Below, in pieces: positions 10,098 through 21,677 of a stretch of DNA of 64,000 nucleotides. The notes beneath the pieces were generated by a model that saw only the letters and a program-made list of their open reading frames with translations, made no database searches and had not been told where the DNA came from. The DNA is from Favolaschia claudopus (taxonomy: Eukaryota > Basidiomycota > Agaricomycetes > Agaricales > Mycenaceae), in contig JAWWNJ010000104.1 in assembly GCA_037176885.1 (NCBI GenBank), forward strand, positions 744,001-808,000. Direction: 5' to 3'. Both the position numbers and the translations under genes were made by a program. Within the stretch, counting starts at the first letter, position 1. Every line of letters begins with the position of its first letter.

Positions 10098-11009
10098 TTA
10101 ACGCCGGGCGGCAGCTGCCTTTGCCGCTATCTCAGCTTCCTTGGCTGTATCGTGCGTCAGAAAACGACTTGTCAAATGGGAAATTTGGGGGATGGATACC
10201 TTCGGCTTCCGCCTTTCTCTTCGCAGCGGCGGCCTCTCGGTCAGCACGAATCTTGGCCAGTCGACCAAGATCTGCCTTTGCCTGATCCGTCTTCCCAGCA
10301 ACATGGAGCTGGAGAGTGAACGATTCAACACATAATATTACTTCGCAATTTGTGATGGAAAGGACAAACCTTCCAGTACCGATCCTTAGCCTCCTGCTTC
10401 TCCTTCTGCTCTCTGAATTGAGTGGTTAGATACGAAGAGCAGAAAATCACGAATGGATCGCACCTCTCTCTCCTCGATAATTCCCGAGGCGCACTGAGAT
10501 CCGAGATATTCAACTTCTTGTTAACATGATTCGGGTTGATCAGGTCTTCATCTTCCTCCTCATCGTCCTCGCCCTGTTTCCCTGCCGCCTGCTTCTTCTT
10601 CAAAGCTTTCCGCTCGGCGCGGCTGAGTTCAGGCTGCGGCACCCCTTCTTCTTCTGACGATTCCTCCTCCTCCTCCTCTTCCTCGTCCTCATCTTCATCC
10701 GAGCTATCGTCGTCGTCCTTGTCACGGCTGGCGCACGATGATTATTAGATCGGAATTCACTGATTCTGCGGGCATAAGAGTAAGTACCGTCTGTCGGCAC
10801 TTCCAGCTATGCCGTTCTCGTCGAGCACCATGTTCTTGCTGATGGAATACTCGATAAATGGATTGGGCTGAGTGTGGTGATATAGACAAGTGCGCACCTG
10901 AAGTTGCGCCCACCGCCGCGTTTCTGCTTGAATTTGCCTGTGGCCAAGTCAGTAAATTGAAGTTTGAAGGTTGTTCGAAGGAGAGAGGCATTCCTGATCC
11001 ACGGACCAT
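10098..11009 (-). CDS. PDAP1/PP28 family phosphoprotein
   Basis: Homologue of the 28 kDa heat- and acid-stable phosphoprotein (PDGF-associated protein, a casein kinase II substrate). Six exons are needed. They start with MVRKFKQKRGGGRNF, pass through a long Asp/Glu/Ser tract and the family block LSRREREQKEKQEAKDRYWK, continue to LHVAGKTDQAKADLGRLAKI, and end in a Lys/Ala-rich coiled coil. Total length is about 190 residues, normal for the family. Splice junctions at REL-SRRER|EQ and YWK|LHVAG restore the conserved domain. Its cellular role in fungi is poorly known. It is divergent from NDUFA6 with only 167 bp between the starts. Confidence 0.9.
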
Positions 11010-11176
11010 CGCGAGTGTTGTAGAGTAGCAGAGAGGGTAGGAGAGAGATAAGGTTAAGAACAAGGAAGGCTAGATCTGACCGTTAGTTGGTCCGTGACTC
11101 GTCCGGGTAAATCCGAATCGGCCATTTCTGGACTTGCTTTCTACCATTTTGCCGGCGACTACTTGAGCCTCGCAGA

Positions 11177-11688
11177 ATGACAACCATTCCTTCGCGTCTC
11201 GCGCAGATGACTCGCGTATCGTCGAGCCCAGCCGAGGCACGCGAACGGGCTATTCTAATGTACAGAGACTGGTATCGCGCGGTAGGCTAACTTCAAGTAT
11301 TCAATTCCTCAGCAGAACCCTGGGTATTCAACCACAACTCTAGGCACCCGAAATCGTCACCCAATACGCCCTGGAGGTCTCCCCGACACAACTGCGCCAC
11401 GCCATCCGCATGCGTTTCGAGCGGAATCGCCATGTCACCGACGTGCGCGTCATCGACGGATTGCTTCTTAAGAGTCGGCAGGAGTACCAGGAGACGCTGA
11501 ATATGTGGAAACAGCCAGACCATATCTACGGTATTCTTATGAAACCGCAGGACCGGCCGTCGAGGTCGTTTTTGCAGAAGTTCTATGAGGGTATGTGTGT
11601 TCTATTCACTGTTTGCGGCGCGTCGGTTACTTACACTGGTGTAGGGAGAGACGAGGAGGGTATTATTCCAGCTGCGTCTGGTGTATAG
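11177..11688 (+). CDS. NADH dehydrogenase complex I LYR subunit (NDUFA6/B14)
   Basis: Accessory subunit of mitochondrial complex I that binds the acyl carrier protein. Exons 11177-11281, 11344-11590 and 11645-11688 give 131 residues. The LYR-type motif is seen as ILMYRDWYR, followed by RHAIRMRFERNRHVTD and a C-terminal LQKFYEGRDEEGI that matches the B14 family. There is no cleavable presequence, as expected. It converges with the cytidine deaminase gene, with 95 bp between the two stop codons. Confidence 0.92.
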
Positions 11689-11783
11689 ATCAATCCATAT
11701 CATATTGCAACCGTTCGATGCTATGCGTGCATTAGAGTGATTTGCGCCTCTGCCCTTTCTCATTCGAAATGCACCTATGCATC

Positions 11784-12420
11784 CTACTCTGGAAGCAACT
11801 CCCCAACTGTAGCCACCTTCAATCCCCCGTTCCTTTCCTCCGAATCATCACCTGCAAAAAGGAGGACGGGCATTTCTGGCGCACAAAACTCCGCAATCAC
11901 CTGTCGACACAATCCACAGGGCGAAATGTGCTCTACGTTCCTGTAAGCATGTCAGGCCAACTGGCCTTGTGACGGATTGAGGTGATACTGCATTACGCGA
12001 CTATTGCAAGTGCGACGAACGACTTCATACCATCACTCTGGTTCATGCATACGCCTGAGCATCTCTCTTATATCGGGCAAAAGCGATGAATGCTCACCAC
12101 GGCTTTGACGATTGCTGTCCGTTCGGCGCATATGGTTGCACCTAGGAAGTAAGCTCGCAATCGAACACACAGCTCGTATTCAAGCTAACTGTAGCTCATA
12201 TTGTCGATGCTGGCACCTGTGACGATCGTCCCGTCGTCGCACAAAAGCGCGGCGCATACGGGAAAGTTCGAGCATGGACTGTAAGCGTTTTGTTTTCCTA
12301 AAATAGAATGAACAAACACGGTGCCCGTTTGCATACATAGCTACGGTGCTCATTAACTAAGTGACTCGTACCTAGGAACGCAGCCTGGACGAGATCCATC
12401 GTCTGCTGCTCGGAAAGCAT
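11784..12420 (-). CDS. Cytidine deaminase
   Basis: Zinc enzyme of pyrimidine salvage that converts cytidine or deoxycytidine to uridine or deoxyuridine in the cytosol. Five exons (complement 12372-12420, 12190-12297, 12098-12141, 11997-12037, 11784-11940) give 132 residues, the usual size. The substrate loop SNFPVCAALL, the catalytic CAERTAIVKA (zinc Cys and catalytic Glu) and the second zinc site SPCGLCRQV are all present. It is intact. Its 5' end, with upstream sequence, has been copied to 811-1133. The region immediately upstream borders another duplicated block (12701-14592). Confidence 0.95.
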
Positions 12421-12700
12421 GAATATCTGCTGCGAGTTGGCGTCGTGGAAGGTGTTCCGGACAAGGTGCGCAACTCGGGTGATGTCGTTTGACCTTTCAC
12501 ACAGCACTTCAGCGGCATTACGATCTGACATAAACCATGTTTCTCGCCTTTTACTAGAGACATCCTGTTGGGTTGTACCTTCATTGCCGTCTAACAATCT
12601 TTGGAACCTTCTCCTTGTGAGAGCCTTTGCTTTTTTGGTGACCGAAGACTGATTTTTGGTTTGTGTACGAGCGTTGAGAAGGCATTCGTGTCAGGCAGAG

Positions 12701-14592
12701 TAGAAGCTCTGGCGAATCGCGATGCTACCTCTCATCAGCTTTCCAACTTTCTTCTTGCTCGGCTATCGTCGTGCTCTACTCTTCAAGTTGGACTCATCAG
12801 GACCTTCAACTGTGCAACCCGAATCTGCATCTGTTTAAGTTGAAGTCGAAGCCAAATATAATCAGGCGGGACGCTTCCAATCAAGATGCATCGCAACATG
12901 GCACAAAAAACTGTTATCCCGATTCAACCATCACTAATGCGGGAAACTCGCAGCCACCCCGTCCAAAAGAACTGTGATGTTCTGCCGCCCAGCCAATAAG
13001 TAGTTGAGAGTCTTCAGTCCCTCTCTCCCTCATATCTCTCTCTCTTCTCACCCCACGTCTCTCGATGCAGGAGGCCCTCGAACTGTCCTGGCACTATCTA
13101 AGCCAGGGCTTACCTGCGGTTTAACTGGAGTAGGTTCCATCTCATGTCATACCCTCTCAATTCGTTCATCTAATCACCTATCTAGGCGTCCCTTCTACTC
13201 TATGGTCTCAAAACTATTCCTTTCATTTTAAAAGCCACAATTGACGCTACAATGCTAGGCATCTACAGCACGCTCTTCGTGCTCTCAATGTACCTACTTT
13301 CCCGTCGCTGGGGAGCCCTTGGAGTCAGCTTTCTAATGACAACAAGCTTCACCATGGCTGTTTTAGCAACAGGGCAAATCATTCTCACCATTGTATGGGC
13401 AGTCACCATCTTCCATTCCGGTCAGATCCAGGTTTTTCCCGGGGAAACATTGAACGAACTACACCGTATCGCCCCCATTGAGGAAACCTTTGCTATGATA
13501 CAGCTTATTCTGTGCTCGATAAACGTGTCCGTCATCATCAGAGTAGTGGGCTTTCATAGTTGAATCTCTGCTGGTGCAACGGTCGACTGTCTCTTCGTTT
13601 GTTGTTATCCGAATGCCTCTCTCATTGCTTTTGACAAGCAGTCTTCTAGCTCTATCGCTGCTACGCAGTCTGGAATTACCGAAAGAATATCATCGTGCTG
13701 CCTGCCTTGTTCATAACCTGTACACTAGGTGAGTTCGGGTCAACTTACAGCTTACATAGATGAATTAGGGCTGAAAATACTTGCCGTCACCAGTTGTCGG
13801 TATCTCATGGGCCACAAATCCGAATGTAACCAAAGCACAAGTCGTCGTCTGCCTCGCCATGGTGACAAATCTAATTCTTACAGCGCTCACAGGCGAGTAT
13901 AAACTGTACAGGTTTGTCATCGAATGATAAGCCTGACGCGACATTTTCAACCCAGCGGGCCGAATGCTATATCTGGGCCGCCTTACGAGACTCAAACTGG
14001 TTCTTTACAGCGACAGAAGCCGAAGCATAGATAATGGGTCTCAGTATTGCACACGTTCGAAGCGAGCCATCGCAATAATGTGAGCGCAAATAACAATGCA
14101 GAAGAGAATGGAGAGAATTTAACGAAATTCAGCTTAGAGTCCGGTGCAATCTACTGCGCAGCGATGATCTTCTTATTCATCATGACAATCAACAATAACC
14201 TGCAAAACTTCCAACTGGGAGGTAGTCTATTCGAGAATTTCCTGGTTTGTCAACCTTTCAAGAGATGCCTTCTATGTCTTACGGCCTCAGAATATCATAC
14301 CGACATTTACAATCGTGTACGTCGGTCTGAACAACCCAGCGGAACCATGAAGGGGTTATGAAGAGGCAGCAACTAAGGAGATACCAATATTGGACTGTAC
14401 GGATATGGCAACAATGGGCTTCGGAACCATCAGCAGAATGTGGAGCGCGGTATGCAGAAGGACTCGGACATGTTCGCAAGTGTCGGTGTATGTTTCTACT
14501 CTGTGTTGCAGGACCTACTAAATAAATAAGGACTGTTGCAAACGTGGTGAAGCTGAAGCATACATTGCTCTGAACTAGACTTTGCTTTCTTC
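12701..14592 (+). repeat. Segmental duplication, copy A
   Basis: This block matches 29963-31815 in the same orientation over about 1.9 kb, including about 550 bp upstream of the membrane-protein gene and its 3' flank. Differences are scattered substitutions and small indels. It begins right after the upstream region of cytidine deaminase, which is itself copied elsewhere. Confidence 0.85.
13252..14350 (+). pseudogene. Decayed membrane-protein gene (copy A)
   Basis: Copy of an Agaricomycete-specific multi-helix membrane protein family. It starts MLGIYSTLFVLSMYLL and contains YRCYAVWNYRKNIIVLPALF, GRMLYLGRLTR and an exon with LESGAIYCAAMIFLF, ending NNPAEP before TGA at 14348. Compared with copy B it has an in-frame TGA at 13761 and an extra A just after it that shifts the frame. 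It also has a 3 nt deletion, so it should not make a full protein. Function of the family is unknown. Confidence 0.7.
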
Positions 14593-15524
14593 TTTGACAC
14601 AAGTACGAGATGAATTCGTCGACTCATGTAATAACGTCCTCCCATTCACCACCGCCCAGTGTGCTCCCTCCCTCGCCCGACTCTCAACCAATCGCAGAAT
14701 TACCAAGCAGCATTCATGAGCGGCGTTTCCAAAGGCTCTCTGTAGTCAAGTCCCTGTTTCGTCGAAAATGTTCTATGTAATACGGATCTCTTGGTAGATT
14801 CAATTCCAGCCAGTATATCGAATATCTACATTAAGGAGTTTGTATCACTATCGACAGCATAGACCGACGGCCACCAGTAATAGACTATAGTCTCTTGAAA
14901 TATCTATGTGGACAGACACTTGGCAGTGCGTAGCTAAAATTGTCTGTTGAAGAACCAATCACAGCCCTTGTATCCATAGGCGGTCAAGACAGGCACAAAG
15001 CAGAACGAGCGGAGGCGGAGAAAGAACAGCAGGATCTTCGTTTTTTTATCTGCGTGAGCGAAAATTACCATAAATGGAATCCGGCGTTGAGTCGCCCAAT
15101 TTAGACTTGACTCTACCCACGACGCTGGCAATCTGCTATGGTCTTCAACTCGTGCTCCAAGTGGCTGGAAGGCTACGAGTACTCTACCTGGCACTCTAGC
15201 ACCCTGGTCTGAATCTTCAATTGCAAGCCTTGTTGCAAGCGTTTCAGTGATCACTGCGAACGCCAAGCCCGAAAGCTCGTGTCAGAAGGAAATGTGCCTG
15301 TCGCCGCCTAACGTTCGTGTCCTCATGACGCAGCTTTTCAATGGGATGGAACAGACGGAATCTAAACCCCACGGCCATACCATGTGGCTCTTGGTCGTCG
15401 CTGGCGACCATTCAGTTACTTCAAGCTGCGGGCATCCGACATCTGAGAACGTTCGAAGACAATATAAAGAGATCTGGCGCTCTGTTTCCGCGCTTGACCT
15501 CCCCGCCTCAGGCATCCACTCGTT
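14593..15524. other. Non-coding stretch
   Basis: I see no gene. Open frames on both strands lack family motifs. The right end is presumably the promoter of the secreted GH5 enzyme. Confidence 0.4.
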
Positions 15525-17725
15525 ATGCGGTTTTCTCTGGGGAAAGCTTTCGGGCTCTGTCTTTGCGTGGCATCAGCCGCAGTCAACGCCGCTCGTTTTA
15601 CCCCTCGCGACGTTCCAGCATGGACAGCACCTCTGAGTACGCGCGGTCGATATGTCGTTGACGCGAACGGAAATCGCTTTCGCCTCCAAGGCGGTAATTG
15701 GCACGGCGGAAGCGGCACCTACCAAGGCTCTGGCGATATTAATGACGATGCGAACCACTCTGGGGGAGAAAATTCGTATGTTGCACTCGCGCATGTATTC
15801 ATCCGCTAACTTATGCGTACTACATAGGCACACGATGCCTCTGGGGCTGCAATACGTCCCAATTGACCAAATCATCGATAGTTTTCTCGAGATTGGCGTC
15901 AACACCATCCGCTTGCAGTTTTCAAACCAGATGATTCACGACACGACGCCGATTCAGGACGACTGGGTCGCCGCGAATCCGCAGTTTCGGGGCATGACTC
16001 CTCTACAAGTTTACGACGCCGTCATCAAGGCGCTCACGGATCGAGGTATCGCTGTCATCATTAATAATCAGTGCGTTGACTCTGTGCTCGAACGACCACT
16101 GCTGATGGTGTCAATAGTACCACCACCAGTCGATGGTGTTGTGGAGTCGATGGTAATGAACGCTGGGATACAGCGCAGAGCACCAGCACTTGGATCAGCG
16201 ATTGGGTGTTCATGGTCAATCGGTATAAGTCCAATAAGCGCGTTGCCGGCGCTGATTTATACAACGAGGTGCGTGCGGAGAATGTTTTTGTGATTCGGTG
16301 TATAGTATATACTAATTTCTCTTCCAGGTTCGCCGTGACATCCTCACCGATCCGAACTGGGGCAGTGGGGGCAGCGCAGACTGGTTAACCGCCTCGCAGC
16401 AAGCGGCCGACGCAATCCAGCAAGCGAATCCCGACGTACTCATTATCGTCGAGGGTATCAACTGGATTGGGATCCCCGTCGACGGCTTTGCTCATAGCCG
16501 ACCGACTCTAACTCCGGTGTCGAGACAGTCGCATACGTTACTCGTCCCGAACAAAGTACGCGCCCCTGCACCAGCATCATGCGACGGAACTCTGCTCACT
16601 CTATCCTCTAGCTTGTGTACTCTGCGCACTTTTACGGCTACACCGGCCCTAACCACAGTGGTGCGACCCTTTCACAAAATTGGAATGGGGAACTATAACT
16701 TTAATATTGCTCTGTGTAGGTGCAACTGGTATTGGAGAGACTTCGGACTTCCGCTACCGCGATTTCACCCGCGACGACCTTTACAAAGTGATGACCGATT
16801 CGGCTGCGTATGTCGCACTCGACAAGCAGATGCACTACACTGCGCCGGTCTGGCACAGCGAGTTTGGCGTCGGAGGACGTGGCAACGACTTCGGCCCTGA
16901 CCGCGCATGGTTCCAGAACTACGTCGACTTCCTCATCCAGACCGACGCGGACTTTGCCGTCTGGCCTCTTGTCGGGTGGACGAAGAACGCTGGGTATGCG
17001 ATGATCTCTTGGGACAAGAGCGGCAAGCGTACGGGCCTGTATGACGGCGATGGCGATTGGCGTGCGCCGATTTGGAGGAAGCTGATCGGCGCGACTGGTG
17101 CCACGGGTCAGATTGCGTCTGTAAACGAGTGGAAGCAGCTTCGCTTGGACGTTGGTGATTTTACGCAGTCGCTCGCTGTGCGGAAGAACAATGGCGACTG
17201 GGACAGCGGCGCTTACAAGGCGGTTTGCCCCGACAACTTACGGCTCATAGGACTCGGACATTCATCGACTCGGGGGCTTTGCACGGACGTCACCTACGGC
17301 AGCCTATGGGCGTCTGACCGCGCCATCGAGGTCGTCTACGACGAGCGTCACGTCGATAATAGTAAGGGCGATTGGGCAGGTAAGATCCACATTTCATCTC
17401 CTAAACAAAGTATCGATTCCTTACACTCTGAGTAGGAGGCTACACCAAATACGAATGCCCGGCAAACTACTTCGCGACAGGGTGGGCTATCCGTGGTTCC
17501 AAAGTCTCTACTGTTATGTGTGCGAAGGCTTCCAAGACCCTCGGCACAAAAGGACGCACGGTGTGGTTCGACCAAGGAGACAACCGCGCGGACCAGCTTG
17601 GGGGCGATTTCGGTGTGGGGCAGTATAAGGGGAGTTGTGCGACGAATGAGTACATCAAGGGTGTGGCGTTTACGACTAGGATTTTCGCGAACGGGGCTCC
17701 TTCGGCTATCTATTGTGTACAGTAA
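15525..17725 (+). CDS. Secreted GH5-family glycoside hydrolase
   Basis: A predicted extracellular polysaccharide- or glycoside-degrading enzyme. An N-terminal signal peptide (MRFSLGKAFGLCLCVASAA) is followed by RYVVDANGNRFRLQGGNWHG. About seven exons then encode a TIM-barrel: the general acid/base Glu is in ADLYNEV, and the nucleophile Glu in PVWHSEFG. A C-terminal part of about 200 residues after the barrel contains Cys residues and Trp/Gly-rich segments and could be a carbohydrate-interacting module. Splices include NSH across 15776-15827 and YNE|VRRDI near 16270. GH5 covers endoglucanases, mannanases and glucosidases; the exact substrate cannot be read from motifs alone. Confidence 0.85.
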
Positions 17726-18138
17726 AAATGGAATCATACTGGGGTTTCTTGCGTTATAATTCTGCGCTCACGCGAAATGGTCGGGAGTCAGGGGAGCACA
17801 TTGTGCAGTTCCATGTGGAGGGCGCTGGCGATGGAGATTGGGAGGATGTGGTTACATCGGTCGACGATATCGTGTTTTATTGTTGGGCCAAGTAGATTTA
17901 TATACTCTATGTATTTCATGAAACTTTTACAGCCGACATTGGTTTCTGCGATGGAAATCAGAACATGCGAAAGACTGGGGCGGGAAAGCCTAAAGAGTTC
18001 GTCAGAAGACCTTAAGAAGCTTTATTGCTTGGAGGTCGTGGTGGGCACTGTTCATTTCATGCTGCACAATACCATCGAAACCCGATATTTGGCAAATCCA
18101 TCGCACAAGGAACTGTACACACAGTCACATACTGTCAT
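17726..18138. other. Convergent intergenic region
   Basis: Lies between the 3' ends of the GH5 and NmrA-like genes. Only a short + frame (to 17895) is seen; no family match. Confidence 0.4.
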
Positions 18139-19290
18139 TTAGTTCCCGAAAACCTTGCTCCAGTCTGAAATCTCAACAAACTCTTTCCACGTTCGCGTGG
18201 GTCTCGGAAGAACATTGAATGAAGTTGTGATTGGCCCTGCAAAAGGTGAGGTTGAGCCGAGAGACCCGAGCAACAATTGCGGCTTACAGCCAAATTCGCC
18301 GAGCGCCTTCCAAACGTCGACCATATCTTCGGATGGGAAACCCGCTGCTACAACATTCTGTATGAACTGTTCGATGGATACGCTCTTGAAAACGACCTTC
18401 TTTCCGGTCACTGAAAGAAGTGGTAGTACAGTCAATCACTCTCCAGATTAATGTTCATACCATTTGAAAGCTGGTCAGCCATCTCTGAAACGGTGAGTAC
18501 CTCACCGTGCGTCACGACACTGGCGCCCTTGGGGAATTCGGAATCCGGAAGTTCCAAGAGATAACGCGCCCACAGACCATAATCGTGAGGAATATCGATG
18601 AATGGCACCCGAAGGGTAGATTGAGTGGGCCAGGCAAGCGCTGTGCTCCCATCTTCCTGCTTCGAGTAAAAGAATGGCATGTTGCCCAGAAGGTTGGAGC
18701 CAAAGAAACCGGCTTGTAGGTCGACGAAAGGGACGCCGGATTGGCGAGCATACTCTGTTACCAGGGCTTTACCCTCAAAATGGTGAGTGCTCATGAGCTT
18801 TCCGCCGCTGAGTTTGCTGTAGGAGGGGAGCCCGGACCAGATAATGCGCGAGGCTCCGCCGGCCTTGGAAGCATCGATGAGGAGTTTTCCCTCGTTCATC
18901 TCCTGGTTGGTGTGAAAACGATTCCAGCCGCATCAAAAAAAGACACTGACCCTCTCCTTGTCACCATGCTCCCAGTAATTGGTTACAAGCTAGGCCCTAT
19001 GATCAGAAAGGAGTCGATGGACAAAAAAAATCAGCTACGAAGGCAAAACCAGCTCCAGCGAACGCCTTGTATACCGCCTCCTGATTCTCGACCACGAGCG
19101 ACACGGTGACAATTTCGACTCCGCGTTTCGCGAGATCTTGCGCGACGGGCTTTGTTCCATCTCGCGTGAAGGCGCGAATACGGTAAGCTTTGCTAGATTC
19201 CTCTAGACCGCTCACAACAGAGCCGCCTTGCGTTCCTGTAGCACCAACAACGGCCACAAGAGGGGCAGAGGGATCTTGGGTGATTGTCAT
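18139..19290 (-). CDS. NmrA-like NAD(P)-binding protein
   Basis: An atypical short-chain dehydrogenase fold of the NmrA family, used as NAD(P)H redox sensors or isoflavone-reductase-like enzymes. The dinucleotide-binding loop is VVGATGTQGGSVV near the N-terminus, followed by AFTRDGTKPVAQ. A middle exon includes ASRIIWSGLPS and HFEGKALVTEYAR, and the last exon ends WSKVFGN. Three exons give roughly 330 residues. The catalytic Tyr-Lys pair of true SDR enzymes is not seen, as usual for NmrA. It is divergent from the Lys-rich gene at 19570 with a 280 bp shared upstream region. Confidence 0.85.
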
Positions 19291-19354
19291 GGTGGGTTTA
19301 AGATCGTCTATGCTGGTTCACCCTTGGCGAATGCGCCATTCAATATATACCTAC

Positions 19355-19379
19355 GCAGGTAGGTAGGTAGTAGGTAGTA
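19355..19379 (+). repeat. GTAG microsatellite
   Basis: Short run of GTAG/TAG units in the divergent upstream region of the NmrA-like gene. Confidence 0.7.
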
Positions 19380-19569
19380 TTACGCGGCCGGTCCGAATTT
19401 CGAGCGCCGGGCCCAGAGAGTATCCAGAGTTCATCATGGTTGTAGTAACCTTTCTGGTTCAACAGGAAGATGGGTCATCGAGAAAACGTAGGCGGACCGC
19501 GGTGGCCCGATCAAACTGTCACATTGTGACCGACGCGTCTGTGACATCCCAACTTGAACGTCGACCTTG

Positions 19570-21677
19570 ATGGATGCGCCGACACCGGCGCAGAAGCTCA
19601 CAACACCCTTGGAAGTCCAGGAGAGTAGAAACCAGCGTCTGATTAGGCAGCAGGCTCGATTTCGCGACCGGGGAGGGTAGGAATCTGCCAGCGGAATCTC
19701 TTGAAAGTCCTTCAATGGTTTTGCAGAATATTTGTTCCCCCGACACACAATAATCTCCTCGACATACTTTTGGGACGAAAGAAGCTCTCGCCGTTGAAAA
19801 GAAGATCTCGGTCTAGGTCTCGCAGTCTCTCTGTTTCGCCAACCAAAAAACCGCGATCGTTAAGCAGTCGGAAGAGTGCTGGCGCTGGCTCAAAACCTCC
19901 TTCGAGATCTACCTCGAAACCGCCTTCGAAGCGCAAGGCAAAGTTATTTGTTGCTTCTGAGGACGACGAACAGCCTGTTGCAGGTAGTTACAACTCTGTT
20001 ATATGCAATGATGTCCCAAGTTCATACCCCCTGCAGGCCCATCCCGCCTCCCCGAGGAGCCACCCAAGAAACCCACAGCCTCTCGTAAAGGCAGGACAGC
20101 TGTCTCTGCTGCAACTGGTAAGACTTGTATGCTTTGCCACCGTTCATTTTCTGATGATTGGTCAATTCGTCAGAAACCGAGAAACCTGCCCCAAAACCCG
20201 CTTCGAAGCGCAAAGCAAAGGCATCCGCTGACAGTGACGATCAACTTGGAGGTGGGCTGTCTTATCCCTTTCCTATATTCGTGACAATCATAACAACTGC
20301 AGGTCTATCCCGTCTACCCGAGGAGCCCGAAAAGAAAGCCGCAGCTTCCCGCAAAGGCAGGAAAGGTGTCTCTACTGCGGCTGGTAATACTTGAATGCCC
20401 TGCCACCCTTCGTTCTCTTATAGCCTGTCAGAAAATAAGAAAGCTCCCGCAAAACGCATCGCTAAACCCAAACAACCTATAGAAGGTAGAAATCATGCTC
20501 TCCGTTCGTCTCTGATCGTTAACTAGACACTCGTAGAAAGCCCTACAGATCCCACCTCGAAACCCAAGACCAAGCGCAAAATCAAAGCCGCTGCTATGGG
20601 GGCGCCTGCCGCGGACGATGAAGAAGTTCTTCCCGTGCCTTTCAAGAAGCGCGCAACAGCCAAAGCTTCACGGAAGGCTGCCGCTGACGAGACTGCAGAT
20701 AAGCCGGCCAAGCGTAAAGCCTCAGGTTTGTTGCCGTTATCGCCTTTGCTTTCGCGAGATATCTGATCAACCTAACCAGCAAAATCGAAGTCTACGGCCG
20801 ACGAGGGACCTCCACGACGCGCCCAACGAGCTCGGACTGTCAAGTCGCGCCAGACGTATCTTGAGCTCTCCGACGAGGAGAATGAAGAGCGTGTTCCTAT
20901 GTCTGAGAAGCGGCTCGGAAAACAGCGTGCATTGGAGGAGACCGAAGAGACCGACGTCGAGAAGCAGCCAGCCAAAGTTAAGACCAAGAAGCGCGTCGTC
21001 GACGCAGATGCTGCGCTTGAGAAACCTCCCAAGTCCAGAACTACGAAGCGCAAGCTGGAACCTGAGCCACCTGAGCTCCACGCCGAAGACGCTGCTTCCC
21101 GACCGGTCAAAAGACGCAAAGAAATCCCTCCACCGAAGCTTGAGGTGATCATGGAGGAGGAGGAAGACGAAGAGGCTGCGGAGAGCCCCACAGCCGACGT
21201 TCCCGTGGTAGAAGAGACAGTCGATAATACTGTCACTCCGGCGGCGCTCAAATCGAAGAAACGGGCACGCGAGAAGACGGAAGAGACTACAGTGGCTCGA
21301 AAGCGTACGAAAGTGGCAGACGGCGATGTTCCTCCCGCGCCGAAGAAACGCGCAGCGACGGCGAAACGAAGCACCAAGCCTGCTTCTTCGGTCAAACGGT
21401 ATGTCTCTGTCATTTGTGCTCAGATTTCTCTGTCCTCATTGTGCAGCGCTCCTCGCATTCCTTCTACCACGCTAAAGGAAAATACGCCAACGTCACCACC
21501 AGCGAAACCTGCCTCGGTACGGTGTTTTTGATCTACAGAAAACGATTGCTGATGTGCTGCATTTAGGTCGTGAAGAGGCGCGGTCCGCCAAAGAGCGTCC
21601 TTGAGCGGGTTCGCGCCCTTGCGGAAACACATCTCGTCATGGATGACGAACCGGATGAATTGGATTTTCTCTCCTAG
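19570..21677 (+). CDS. Lys/Arg-rich nuclear-type protein with repeated exons
   Basis: Unrecognised protein, about 500 residues, predicted nuclear from its dense basic clusters (KRRSRSRSRS, SKRKAKLF). Ten exons were assembled: 19570-19676, 19727-19983, 20037-20117, and seven more ending at 21677. The N-terminus (MDAPTPAQKLTTP...RDRGGIFVPPTHNNLLDILL) and C-terminus (VVKRRGPPKSVLERVRALAE...DELDFLS) look conserved-type; the middle is low-complexity. Two exon types alternate: one with SRLPEEPxKKxxASRKGR (exons 3 and 5) and one with KPxSKRKAK ending in an acidic stretch (exons 2 and 4). Junctions from exon 2 to exon 8 are all phase 1. It may bind chromatin or nucleic acid; this is inference only. 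Confidence 0.7.
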
